NCBI GenBank assembly: GCA_963921425.1
Contig: OY992834.1
Location: 10,895,271-10,959,270 of the forward strand
Origin: Dryas octopetala
Taxonomy: Eukaryota; Streptophyta; Magnoliopsida; Rosales; Rosaceae
DNA length: 64,000 nucleotides
Reading direction: 5' to 3'
Part shown: one piece after another, positions 1 to 11,453 of the stretch
How positions within the stretch are numbered: position 1 is the first letter of the stretch
How the letters are laid out: each line of letters opens with the position of its first letter
The notes under the pieces: model-generated
Told to the model about the DNA's origin: nothing
Database searches by the model: none
The model's input: the letters and a program-made list of their open reading frames with translations, nothing else
Position numbers and translations under genes: made by a program

Positions 1-1204
1 AACCCCTGCCTTAGTTTTCCTTTTTCCTTGGTTGGGACTTGGGACTTGGGAGTGTGTGGGGGACAAAGTATGATCCAATGCGCAAAGCATGCAATATCTT
101 TTATAATGTCTAGCATGTGACATCTTGATGGGAAATAGGGCCAGTCTAGGAACAATAATAGCCATCTCATTCATTGTTTGGTGAAAGGAAAAAGAAAGTA
201 TGTTTTACATAAGGGAATAATTGTCAATCGAAGGTTTTTAGCAGTAATTATGTTTGTCTGTAAAACAGAGACAATAGCAATATAAAATTTCACACAATGT
301 ATTGCATGCAAGATATTCCAAGAATGTAACAGGGGAAAAGGTGCATTTTGATTGATTTTCTGAAAAACCACTTAAACCCATGTGATTGATTGCTCATTGG
401 TGTGATACCGCCACTTCTCTTGCAAAACTGTATAATATATAATTAGTGTTTTCCTTAATGTGTTATTCTAGAATCTCATAACCATAATGTCAGGATTATG
501 TTCCCTAAACAACTTTTATTATACTAACTTAATATTGAGAATATTTACATAATTTCATTTTCTTTCGATTTCATCAAGTAATATTCTCTTGCCGTACATC
601 CTAACATATTATGTTACCATACTTTTAATTTGAATTACACATTTAGACGAGAGCTTACTTGATCAATCGTTCATATTACAATTTAAATAGTCTGACAAGA
701 CAAAATTTCCATTCATTCATCTGATAAGTCTAGCATTAATTTCCATATACTCTTATTAATGGCACTTTGCTCATGGTTTGAGAGGCATGATCAAATTCAG
801 TGTAAAAGTAGAATAATGAAACGTAAATTACATGAAACTTTGACCAACAGAATATATAAACACGTGTTCTATCCCATGAAGGGCTACAAATGTTGGGTAA
901 GCACAACTGCACAATTAAAGGTTGGTCCAGCTGGGCATTCCTTAAAGTTATAGCTTCTTGTTTGTCTCTCAAAAACTAATCCAGATGGTAGGCAGATACT
1001 TATCGCTTAATCATAAACAATGCTGATCCAATCTGATTTGAATGATCAAAATCGCAATTACCCAAATAAAATAGTTATTCTATTGGGATTTCTTCTAGAC
1101 CCAAATTCCAATACAATAATACATGCAAAGTTTTTTGTGCTTAATGCACTTAAAGCGCAAGTTAAGCTGACCATGTGTCCATTTGATAACTCATTAGCAA
1201 CCCC
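1..1204. other. AT-rich non-coding stretch upstream of the PMEI gene
   Basis: No reading frame here looks like a protein: the open frames are short, biased to AT-rich codons and without recognisable motifs. The right-hand end is the promoter-proximal region of the PMEI-like gene. I see no repeat or mobile element. Confidence 0.6.
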
Positions 1205-1212
1205 TATATAAG
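1205..1212 (+). promoter_or_regulatory. TATA box of the PMEI-like gene
   Basis: The sequence TATATAAG lies 89 bp upstream of the ATG at 1301. That is a normal distance for a plant gene with a leader of about 60 nt. No experimental start site is known to me. Confidence 0.65.
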
Positions 1213-1300
1213 CATCTTATACTCATTGACAATTTGACATCTCTCAGACTCAAAGTTCAAACTTGAAACCCATTTCTGCATTTGACAATTCCATTCCAGA

Positions 1301-1948
1301 ATGGCCAAACTTAGCCTTCCCTTGCTGCTAATCCTCCTCTCCATCTTCTCCATTGCTAGCAGTGTTGAGCCAGCCTTTGCCAGACATGCCGCCAGACATG
1401 CCAGGCGTTCCCGGGCTCGGGCCTACATCGAGGCCTCGTGCCAGACCACCCGCTACCCAGCCCTATGTGTCCACTGCCTCTCCACCTACATCAAACCCAA
1501 CATGACCATCCAAAGCCCACAGCAACTAGCCCAAGTAGCCCTGTCCGTGAGCCTGTACCGGGCCCGGTATGCAAGGGCTTATGTACTGAAAGTGGCAAAG
1601 GAGCTGAAGGCCATCAAGGCCAGCAAGGACTACCAGGTTGTCCAAGATTGCTTGCAGCAGATCAATGATAGTGTGGACCAACTTAGTGAGTCCATTAAGG
1701 AGCTTCGTAGATTGGACCAACAAACTGTGGGAGATGACATGTTTTGGCACATAAGCAATGTTGAGACCTGGGTGAGCAGTGCTCTCACAGATGCAACCAC
1801 TTGTGTGGATCAGTTTCCAGGGCCAAACATGAGCAAATTGAAGGCCACTATCAAAGGGAAGGTGCTCAATGTGGCACAGGTCACTAGCAATGCTCTGGCT
1901 TTGTTTCACAGGTTTGCTTCAAGGTATAGAGCTGCCAAGAAGCCCTGA
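1301..1948 (+). CDS. secreted pectinesterase-inhibitor-like (PMEI / 21 kDa type) protein
   Basis: This is a single-exon gene of 215 residues. Residues 1 to about 27 form a hydrophobic signal peptide (leucine-rich, ending near AFA), so the product should enter the cell wall. A basic Arg/Ala/His-rich stretch follows at about 28-41. The PMEI four-helix fold is supported by the paired cysteines: C47 and C56 in the N-terminal hairpin motif (SCQTTRYPALC), and C117 and C168 for the second disulfide, with an extra C59. The motif VETWVSSALTDATTC is typical of the family. Members inhibit pectin methylesterases or invertases in the apoplast; sequence alone cannot say which. The length fits the family. 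A TATA box lies 89 bp upstream. A short GCTA tandem at 1952-1969 follows the stop. Confidence 0.9.
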   Translation: MAKLSLPLLLILLSIFSIASSVEPAFARHAARHARRSRARAYIEASCQTTRYPALCVHCLSTYIKPNMTIQSPQQLAQVALSVSLYRARYARAYVLKVAKELKAIKASKDYQVVQDCLQQINDSVDQLSESIKELRRLDQQTVGDDMFWHISNVETWVSSALTDATTCVDQFPGPNMSKLKATIKGKVLNVAQVTSNALALFHRFASRYRAAKKP

Positions 1949-3968
1949 GAGGCTAGCTAGCTAGCTAGCCTTTTGAAGATGGACATGCATTTTGTTCTTG
2001 TGGGATGGTTTAATTAATTAATCTTGTTCTTTGATGTGTTACTTGTTAATATTGATATATATATTATGTATGAATATACAAACTATGAAGGGATGTGAAT
2101 ACCAAGTTTTTCTTTGTCTTGGAGATTCTGTTTAATTTGTTCCTAATATGTATGATTGTATGCTACTGTTTGCATTCGAGGGTGCTTTCCAGAAAAAAAA
2201 AATAATAATTAACAAATCCGATATATTTTTCTTTTTTAAAGAAAAGAATTCATAAGTTGATCTATTTAATTTCATAAGGTTGACTTCTATGTCTTCATAG
2301 ATCAATAATTGGTTGATATACAACACTAATTATGAGTCACATGATTGCAACCTCTCTTAATTTCTTCATAAAATAATCCATTTACATAAACGCATTGGAA
2401 AAACTTTTTTTTTTCCTTAAAATTTAAAAAATTCTAAAATATTTTGAACTTGAAAGGAGTAAGATGAAATTTTTACCCAAAGAAAAAGAGAAAAGGCCAA
2501 GATGAAATTGATATGTGACTCAAAATATGGTATTCTCCTCTTAACTCACATTATGGTTCACTATCTACTATATAATACTTAAAATAATTCACAACATGTT
2601 AATTTTTAAAGTTAGAAACAAATTAAGTTTGTAATCAGTAAGTAAACAAATTATCTTTGAAGAAACTCAATAAAACCTCCCTTTCATGACATGTGAGAGG
2701 GAGGTTATAACCTCTGCACACAATGAGTTTTCAAATAGCTAGCTGATCGACCCCAATTCATTGCCTAGATTGCTGCCAACTCATAAGATATAATAAAGCT
2801 CTTTTACTTTGGTTTCAGGTTAACCCATGTGTTCAAAGTCCAAATTCAATCTTCAGTCTTCACCAAGTGGCATATATAGAAAGATGAATATAGAGATTTG
2901 CATGATATAGAGTGTGGTGACAGAATGCATTTTTGTTGAAAAAGTTCTACAAGACTACACCATTGCTTGTGATGTTATATTGTTTTATTTTATGTATTTG
3001 AGTACAAAGCCTCCTGTAGCCCATAATTAATACAGCCATATGCAATATAATTCCAATATTTATTGAGTGACACATTAATTAATATTAAGTAAGTTGTACA
3101 CAAATTTCTAATAGTTTATATGAATTCTGCATGAATATTTACAAATTTTCAACCTCAATTGTTGTTGCTGTGTCATGCTCATTAAACTGAAGTTTAAAAG
3201 AACAAAGACATCAATAGTTGATGAGTAATTGTATGAGCATATATCATGGGTAAGAAACTGAAAGAAGATCATTCTGAAGTAGTACGTAGTAAAAGGTTTG
3301 ATGGTTTGTACATTGTAGGTGTGTTATTGGTGTGCAAAATGTATTAGCTTAGTGGCCTAATTTAATTTTTTCCCTAGAATTATAGGTAGTTTGTTGGTGT
3401 GCGTATTATATATATAATTTTATACTTCATACACAATTGATTTATTAGTGCTTCAATTTAAACCCCCTAGTAATTTCAAAACTCCCTCAAAACCTCGAGC
3501 CATTTGAAAACTCTCCCAAAATCCCCTAACTATCCCAAAATTCTCCCAAAACCCTCTATCCCAAAACCCTCTACCATATAACTCTCCCAAAACCACTTAA
3601 TTATCCCAAAGCCCTACAATTGCAATAAAAAAATTACAGTAAAATACAATAAAAAATAATCACAATAAAAAACAAATGCACTAAAGAAACAATTCCAATA
3701 CAAAACAATTATAGTTAAAAAAAATAACATTAAAAAAAATTACAATTACAGACAATTACAACCATAAAACAATTACAAGCAAAAAATTACAATAAAAAAC
3801 AATTACGGTCAGTGAAATTGAATCGATTCAGTTTCACTGAAATTGAGAATTTTAGAGGTGTGAATTGAAAAATCAATAAAATTAAAAAGAAAAAAAGGGT
3901 GTGAGGTGAGAAAGAGGTGTGTAGTGAGAAAAAAAAAATGTGTGCATATAGCAGCCTTTTTTTTTAAT
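1949..3968. other. AT-rich intergenic region after the PMEI gene
   Basis: No gene is visible. The first 200 bp are probably the PMEI 3' UTR. The end of the stretch (about 3880-3957) reads GTGTG-rich and closes with a piece resembling the outer end of the foldback family at 57937-58987 (GTGTGCATATAGCAGCC here, GTGTGCAAATAACAGCC there). It may be a decayed end of such an element, but no partner end was found. Confidence 0.5.
3480..3812. repeat. degenerate low-complexity tandem repeats
   Basis: Two neighbouring degenerate arrays. About 3480-3610 repeats variations of CTCTCCCAAAACCC. About 3620-3812 repeats variations of AACAATTACAATAAA. Units are too diverged for a fixed period. They look like slippage-derived satellites rather than functional sequence. 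Confidence 0.55.
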
Positions 3969-4856
3969 GAGTTAATTACAAAAATATATCTCAACATTAC
4001 CTCGTTTTTCAACTTAGTACCTAATGTTCAAAAAATGCGAGTAAGGTACCACAACTACAAATATTTGTCAGTAAGATACATTCGTTAATCTAACTGTCAA
4101 AGATGCCGTTATCTAATAACATAGCAGTGAGGTGGCACTTGCGAACCCCAACACTTGCCATTTAAAAATATCCACTTAAACGAAAAACAATAAAAAAAAC
4201 ATATAAAACCTGTAAAATAATGCAAAATACACACAAAAAAAATTGAATAAAAAAATTTGCAAGAACTCCACATGCAGGTGCAAATCCCCAGTTCCCTACC
4301 CACCTATCCACTTTGTTCTTCTTCTTATTCTTTTCGAAACTAAACAACAAGATCCTTTCATTGTTGATAACGCGCTAGGTCGACAATCTCTTCTTCTCGC
4401 TGCTATCCTTTACGGTGACGATTTGTGTCTGCTGCGATTGAGCGAAAACAACTTCCCATTAGCCGAGATAAGAGGAAGAGAGGAGGGTGGTCGGAGACGG
4501 GGAGGTTGGAAGCTTTGGGGCTGTAGTTGCTAGGTTTTTTCTCACTCATTTTGTAGGTTGTTGGGTTTGTTTTTTTGTTTCTTTTTATTTATTTATTTAT
4601 TTTTTTTTATATTTAATTTTATATAATTTTCAAAGATTATATATGTTTTTATTATTTTTTTCTATCGGCTATTTTTAGAAGCCAAATGGTGGGATCCGCA
4701 TATGCTACCTCATTGCCACATCATCAAATAACAGCTCCTTAGATGGCCAGATTAACAGATGTACCTTATTGATATGGATTCTTAGTTGAGATACCTTAGT
4801 ACAATTTTTTGAATATTTGGTACTAAATTGAAAAATGAGACATTTTTATAATTAAC
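3969..4856. mobile_element. non-autonomous foldback DNA element (FB1), long terminal inverted repeats
   Basis: The left end from GAGTTAATTAC runs for about 190 bp and pairs with the reverse complement of the right end (about 4680-4856). Shared blocks include TTTTTCAACTTAGTACC against TTTTTCAATTTAGTACC and GATTAACAGATGTACC near the inner edge. The interior has no transposase-like frame. This is a non-autonomous inverted-repeat element. Its outer end starts with the same bases as the nested element at 60191. No clean target duplication is visible, because another element (4861) sits at its right border. The Mutator-like assignment is inference. Confidence 0.7.
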
Positions 4857-4860
4857 TTTT

Positions 4861-5494
4861 GGGCAAATTGCACGCACGTACCTCAAGTATACACCCTTGT
4901 TCACTTGAGTACTCCAATTAAAAAAAGTTGCTCAGAGGTACCTTAACTACTGATTTTGCACACCCAAATACCTCTGTTAACTATTCCGTCGAGGAGACCG
5001 TTAAGTGCCTACGTGGCACACTGATGTACCCTTAGAAACATGCCACGTGGACAAAAAAATAATAAAAAATGAACTAATTATTTTAAAAAATGAACTAATT
5101 ATTAAAAAAAAAACAAAAAAAATTAAAAACTCAAAAAAAATAAAAATAAAAATAAAAATAAAATGGAGTTGCAAGGGCTAGTGCAGCCTCCCTCCGCCTT
5201 TCACCGCTCCCTCCAAGACCCACCCAACCCAGCCACCCACCCCTCTGACCCCAGCCACCTTGCCGCCGACCCTAGCCACAACTCTGCCGACCCACCCCTT
5301 CTCTTTCCATGCCTCTCTCCTCTCTCTCTCTATCTAACTCTCTCTCTCTCTCTCTCCCCGAAACCCCAGCCCAAGCCCAAGCCTGAGCCCTCCTCCCCCA
5401 GTGACCCACCCACTTCCCTCCCCTCTCCGGCCACCAGCTTCATCTTTCTCTTTATGTCACTCTCTCTCTATGTTTCTCTCTCTCTATCTCTCTA

Positions 5495-5525
<31 letters not shown>

Positions 5526-5618
5526 TAGATCTGAACGAAGGTGGAGCTCGGGGCAATGCGGGTCGGGGCTGAGGTTTCGGGGAGAGAGAGTGAGGCAGAG
5601 AGAGAGGATAGGGGAGGG

Positions 5619-5650
<32 letters not shown>

Positions 5651-6101
5651 AGGAGAGAGAGAGTGAGGCAGAGAGAGGAAAGGGGGGAGTGAGAGGGGGT
5701 GGGTGGCCGAGTGGGTCGGCGGCGTGGTGGGTGGATCGGCAGCAGGGTAGCTGGGGTCGGAGGGGTGGATGGTTGGGTTGGGTGGGTCTCGGAGGAAGGC
5801 TGCAAGCTAGCCCCTGCAACTCTATTTTTTTTTTGTTTTTTGTTTTTTGAGTTTTTTAAAATAATTAGTTCATTTTTAAAATTTATTTCATTTTCTATTA
5901 TTTTTTTGTCTACGTGGTATGTTTCTAAGAATATGTCAGTGTGCCACGTAGGCACTTAACGACCTCTCTGATGGAATAGTTGACGGATGTATTTGAGTGT
6001 ACAAAATTAGTAGTTAAGGTATTTCTGAGTTACTTTTTTTAATTGGAGTACTCAAGTGAGCAAGAGTATATACTTGAGATACCTGCGTGTAATTTTTGCC
6101 C
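4861..6101. mobile_element. 1.24-kb foldback element (FB2) made almost entirely of two inverted arms
   Basis: The left end GGGCAAATTGCACGC pairs with the right end GCGTGTAATTTTTGCCC. Pairing continues inward through the whole element: TGCCACGTGG and GTTAAGTGCC blocks, then the GTTGCAAGGGCTAG block (5166) against CTAGCCCCTGCAAC (5807), the CACCCAACCCAGCC block, and finally CCCCGAAACCCCAG (5357) against CTGAGGTTTCGGGG (about 5570). The left arm is CT/CCC-rich and the right arm GA/GGG-rich, so all reading frames inside are by-products of low complexity. Flanking 9-mers TTAACTTTT (4852-4860) and TTAACTATT (6103-6111) match at 8 of 9 and could be a Mutator-type target duplication. There is no transposase. 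Confidence 0.8.
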
Positions 6102-6287
6102 TTTAACTATTTTTTAATTAGATGTGCGAGTTATGGGCCCAACCTCTGCTCGTCTACTAGTCTTGTGACTCTTGTCTGATACTAAACCCAGAACCTTAGC
6201 GTTTTTTGTTCTCCGTCAGGAAATTTCAAAGCTTTTGCCGGAATCCTCTCTTCCAGTCTTAGACGACGCATCAAAGGGCTGAGTGTC

Positions 6288-6290
<3 letters not shown>

Positions 6291-6325
<35 letters not shown>
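6291..6325 (+). repeat. (CT)n microsatellite, probably in the UTP7 5' leader
   Basis: Perfect CT dinucleotide repeat about 700 bp upstream of the UTP7/WDR46 start codon. A good donor (AAAGAG|GTAAGCC, about 6360) and an acceptor (TTTTTAAG, about 6980) suggest that the leader contains an intron with this repeat in the first non-coding exon. CT-rich leaders are common in plant housekeeping genes. The leader intron is an inference. Confidence 0.6.
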
Positions 6326-6328
<3 letters not shown>

Positions 6329-7003
6329 AACAACAAAACTAACACTAATTATTGCCAAAGAGGTAAGCCATAATTCACTACTGTGTTTGTATCTTAAAAT
6401 GCTCCAAAGCTGCATACCAACTGTTCGATACTATGTCTCTACGAAACATTTTGAGTATTATTATTATCATAAGTAATTTATGTATAATTGTCTGTTTTTT
6501 TCGTATACATGTTTTGCCAACACATTCTGTATTTTTGTATGTGTATCGTGTTTATTTTTGGTGCTCTAACAAGTTTCAAAATTTGATTATTTCAAACTCA
6601 GTTCAATAATTAATACCTAATCTAAGCTCACTATCCTTTTCGGTTGGTTTTTTTTAGCTCACTTAGAGCTAGATATTTTAGTGGGTTTCTTTATGTTAGT
6701 GCCCAAAATCAGTCTTGTTCTAATTTTTTTAAACTAGTCTTCGCCATTCAGCATATGCAATGGGTTTAATGGCCAAAAGAAAAAAAAAAAAAAAAAAAAC
6801 ATTTGAATAGGGTTTGTTAGTTTGTATGGGATGTGCATAGGTGTGGCACGAGAAAGGATTTGGGTTTTCAGGCTAAAAAGGTCTATGCTTGCTCACTATA
6901 TTTTCTTAGAACAAAAAAATTTGAATATTGTAGTTGGATTGCATAACACCTTAAGTTTCTGGGCATTTTGCATTTTTAAGGATACAAAACTGGACTAAGA
7001 AAG

Positions 7004-10000
7004 ATGGGTCTGAAACAAGACGATGACACTATTGTGCCTCCAACCAAACCGGTACGCATTGATTCTTATTTTATTCTGTTATATGGAAATCAACATATTA
7101 TACTTTGTCTAGCAGTCTCTCGACATCTTCTTTCACTCATGATTCTATTCAATTTCATAGACGGGCGTAAAGATTTTCTGTTACAAAATTATAAAATAAA
7201 TGGGTAATATCTTAATTTGCAGGAGAAGATCTTTGATGCGTTAGATATGAGAGTGAAGAAGTTTCTTAGAGGCGTCGAAGCTAATTTGGAGGTATGGCAT
7301 TGAGAGTTTGAGTTTTCATGAGACTTTTACTTGTTTACTTCTCACTGCATTTTTTTTTTCCCAATGTTTGCAGGGCTTGCAAGATAAAAAGTTGAAGGGC
7401 CAACTTGCTCTTAGAGAAAGATTATATGGAAAATCTGCAAAAGCTGCTGCCAAGGCTGAGAAGGTGAATTTTTGTTAGTTTGATGTCAGTCTGTTGGAAC
7501 AGTTAAAGGAAAAAACGCTTACACAATCATGCTTAAGTAGTGCCTTGGATTTTGTATTAGCGTTTATAGGTTCAGTTATGGTCAAATCTATTTGTAGTCT
7601 AATATCGTTTATTTCCTTGGGAATTGTAATCTATTTGTAGTCTAATACTCTTAATTTCCTTGGTCAAATCTATTTGTCATCTATTTCCTTGGGAATTGTA
7701 ATCTTCTCTGATTTACTAGATTTAGTTTAATGTCATACAAGCTGGTATTCTACATGATAAGTTGCTTGTCCTGTTCTTTTAGTACATGTAGGAAAAATAG
7801 ATATGAATGATTTTTCATTTGTGATCAAATTATCAGTGGCTTCTTCCAAGTAAGGGAGGTTATTTGGAGGCTGAAGGCATGGAGAAGACATGGAGGATCA
7901 AACAAGAATCAATTGCTCGTGAAGTAGATATCTCAAGCTCAAGGAATCAATATGATATTGTCCTACCTGGTTGAAACTTTACCCTTTCTGATTGATATTG
8001 TTTATTCAGTTTCATTGAAACTTTATTGTTTCCCTTATTGAAGTTAAAAGGTTGCATGTCCTGTATAGCTGGTTGTGTGGCTTTCTCATAACAGTTATGC
8101 AATGCTGGTTCAGCTGGCCTAAGAAAAATTAGTTTTGTGATGACCTTTCTCGACTAAGAAATTAAAAAGAAAACTGGAAATTTACCTCTCCATTTACAAA
8201 GATTTCAGATAAGACCATTGATATTTTGGTGGAAAGAAGAAAGTGAAAGGTACTAAAACAGAATACAAACTTTGACTTTTTTGGGTGCTGGATTGTAGTT
8301 AAAATAAAGATTCAAGGGGGTTGACTCTGATATTGAAAAACCTGCACATACAGTAGATATAAGAAAGTAAGAGATTTCATTGTAAGGTCTAAAAACCGGT
8401 TCATGCTGTACAGTTCTTGAGAGATGAAGGAGAAATTATTGTATCATGTGTATCAGAAAAGAGTATATCTTATGATAGGTTTCATAACTATCATGTGGGC
8501 TAATTGCCTTTCAGAGATTTATTTATTTATTTGGCCAATTTTAGAAAATTATTTTAGGGCTACACTCCAAAATTTTAGTGCATTAGTGTAAGTCGTACCA
8601 TTTTATATGTAAAGGATCATCTGCAATAGGGGCCTTATAAATAACACCATTTTATCTGGAACTATTTTGTAGTTGCGCTCAATTTGTTCCGTATAGTTTT
8701 ATGCATTAGGTCCACATCATACAGGTAATACCCTTTTATGTTATTGTACTCTCTTTATGGTGATTGTTATGATGTCTCATTCACCTCAGTGTACCCCAAT
8801 TTATTTATAAATGCAACTACCTGAACCTCTATTGTTATGTCATGTAAGCAGAATCCTTGCCTACTTGTATTTTGTAAAAATCCAATTCCTTTGAGGCTTG
8901 AGCTAAAATCATTCAGTGAAATGTCTAGATTAGATTAGTTACACTGGTCATTTCTAGCCTGCCTAACATTTCTCTAATATTTATCTCCTAATCTTAACTC
9001 TTATCTGCAGATCTTGGTCCGTACACATTGGATTTCACCTCAAGTGGTCGGTATATGGCAGTCGGTGGACGCAAGGGCCATCTGGTTCTTGTAGACATGA
9101 AGAATATGAGTCTGATTAAAGAATTTCAGGTATGTTATCAGTATGAATGCAAAATAAAATAGCCAAACTATAGTTTTGATACTGAGTAGTGATGCAGTAT
9201 CGTTTTATTTGCACTTCAAGGTTTGACTGAAACGTTGGGCTGATTAGTGAATTGTTGATTTTCAGGTTAGGGAAACAGTGTGTGATGTGGTGTTCTTGCA
9301 CAATGAGTTTTTCTTTGCTGCAGCCCAGAAAAAGTATAAAACCGTTTGCAGTATTTAAGTTATTGTTTTTTGTTTTGTCAATCTTTTGACATTTAATTTA
9401 CCGGGTAGATTGCGCAATTTTTTTATGTGACTGATTTTGCTAAACATTACTATCCCCATTTACATGTTTTTCTGGAAAAGTGGATAACAATTCCAGATGT
9501 TACTACAACCTGCTCAATCTACTTTGAACTGACATGTTGGTCCAGTGGGTCATAAATTTCTCTCACAAGTCACAACCCCATTTTGCTTATTCCTGATGGT
9601 TGCATGGTGATCAATTTTGCTCCCATTTTATATACATTGCCTTAGCCCTTTGTCTTCGTAGGAGGAATAGAGTTGGTTTTATAAGCAACAATCTCATTTT
9701 ATATTCTGTGTTAGTTTATCATCTGTTTTAAGTTATCCTAAATCTCTATGTTTAATGATGTTATGTTACTTATGTGTGATGTTTTATCTTATTGAGTATG
9801 GCTAACCATTTTCATTACCGGCAGGTATCCATATATATATAACCGGGATGGCACTGAACTTCACTGCTTAAAGGTTAGCGTACTGTATTAGATAGATTGT
9901 CTTTTAGGTTAACCTGCAAGTATTCTAAAGGCTTTGGGATAGATAGATTGTCTTTTAGATTAACCTGCAAGTATTCTAAAGGCTTTGTTCAACCTTCAGT

Positions 10001-11453
10001 AACACATTACTGTTTACTCTAATAAATTATTTCTTCACTTCTGATGAGTTTATATAATAGATTAAACATGGTTTCTGTTATGTTTTGTTTTTGTTTTGGT
10101 TTTTATGGTAAATGCTTAGGCAGGTAAAGCATACTGAACAGTACCAAATGACACATCTATATATGGGGCAGAATTTTACGTCAGTTACCTGAGTGTCCTT
10201 CAGGCTTTCAATTTCTAGGATCTATGTATCATGTAAATGTTCAGCTTATTCCTATTGTATGCTCTAATATTCTCACAAGTGGAAGAGTTCCTTGTGATCT
10301 TGTTGTTAGTCTGTTTCAATAGTTTTGTTTTGTTGTTGTTGTTTGTTGTGATAGTATCTTTTAATAGTTAAGTATTTAGTTTGCGATGCATCAACATGGA
10401 ACTGAAGTTATACTTCTTTTTATGTAGGAACATGGTGCAGTTTTAAGGCTTCAATTTTTGAAAAACCACTTCCTCTTGGCATCAATAAACAAATTTGGGC
10501 AGCTTCATTATCAGGACGTAACAATGGGTGAGATGGTAGGTAATTACAGGCCTGGCTTAGGCCTTACTGATGTGATGCAGGTGAACCCGTACAATGAGGT
10601 TGTTGCTTTGGGTCATTCACTTGGTAGAGTTTCTATGTGGAAGCCTACAAGCTCTCGTCCTCTTCTACAGAATCTGTGTCACAAGGGCCCCATCTCGGCA
10701 ATGGCATTCCACCCTAATGGCCATCTCATGGCCACAGCTGGGAAAGACAAGAAAACTAAGCTTTGGGACTTGAGGAAACTTCAGGATGAGCCACTCCAAA
10801 CTTTACCGGGCCATGCAAACACTTTGGATTTCAGTCAGCAGGGTCTTCTTGCTCGTGGAGATGGACCGGTTGTAGGGATCCTGAGAGATTTGTCTGGGAA
10901 TCAGATCTACGAGGAGGAGACATATATGACACATCGAATGGTTAAAGGTAACCAAATACGGAAATTGTTGTTTCGGCCTTATGAAGATGTTCTAGGCATA
11001 GGGCATGACATGGGGTGGTCTAGTATTCTGATTCCTGGTTCTGGGGAACCCAACTTTGATTCCTGGGTGGCAAATCCATTTGAAACTTCTAAACAAAGAA
11101 GAGAGAGGGAAGTCCGCTCTCTACTTGATAAGCTCCCGCCTGAGACAATTATGTGGGATCCCACAGAGATTGGCACAGTACTGAAGCCTGAGAGGAAGAA
11201 AGAGAAACCAACAAAGCAGGAGAAAGAGGCTGAGATTGAAGCTGTTGTCCCGAAGAAGAAAACCAAGGGGAGGAATAAGCCAAGTAAGAGGACTATGAAG
11301 AAGAAGGAGATAATTGCAAATGCCAAGAGGCGTTTCTTGGAGCAAGAAATGAAAGAGGAAGAACAAGTGGGTAGAAAGAAGCAGAGAACAGTTGAGCAAG
11401 TGGAGCTACCAACATCTTTGCAGCGGTTTGCTTGCAAGAAAGCAACTACATGA
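7004..11453 (+). CDS. UTP7: WD40 protein UTP7/WDR46, U3 snoRNA-associated ribosome biogenesis factor
   Basis: Eight coding exons keep frame throughout: 7004-7051, 7223-7291, 7374-7463, 7837-7969, 9011-9129, 9266-9333, 9825-9873 and 10428-11453, giving 533 residues. Residues about 130-325 carry WD-type repeats (for example GKDKKTKLWDLRKL). From about 327 follows the BING4 C-terminal domain that defines UTP7/WDR46 (LARGDGPVVGI, GIGHDMGWSS, then GEPNFDSWVANPFETSKQRR). The last 120 residues are Lys/Arg/Glu-rich, with likely nucleolar targeting signals. Known family role: part of the small-subunit processome that handles 18S rRNA precursors in the nucleolus. The length matches the plant orthologue. 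The start at 7004 opens MGLKQDDDTIVPPTKP, and the next exon joins in phase 0. Nothing suggests damage. Confidence 0.93.
7581..7703 (+). repeat. local tandem repeat in UTP7 intron 3
   Basis: The phrase CAAATCTATTTGT followed by a TTTCCTTGG block recurs two to three times with small gaps, and GGGAATTGTAATC occurs twice. It is intronic and leaves the splice sites untouched. Probably a slippage duplication. Confidence 0.6.
9891..9987 (+). repeat. 51-bp tandem duplication in UTP7 intron 7
   Basis: The unit beginning GATAGATTGTCTTTTAG at 9891 restarts at 9942 with only one or two base differences and ends in AAAGGCTTTG both times. It starts 17 bp inside the intron and does not alter the donor site. 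Confidence 0.75.

Noticed and set aside
171-972. Short open frames before the PMEI gene
   Set aside because: AT-rich, under 80 codons, no motif, no splice context; probably chance.
3480-3610. Telomere-like repeat (AAAACCCT runs)
   Set aside because: Units are irregular and do not follow the plant telomere heptamer; plain degenerate low-complexity DNA.
5163-5955. Proline/serine-rich and arginine/glutamate-rich open frames
   Set aside because: They arise from the CT-rich and GA-rich arms of a foldback element; the two strands mirror each other and no domain is present.
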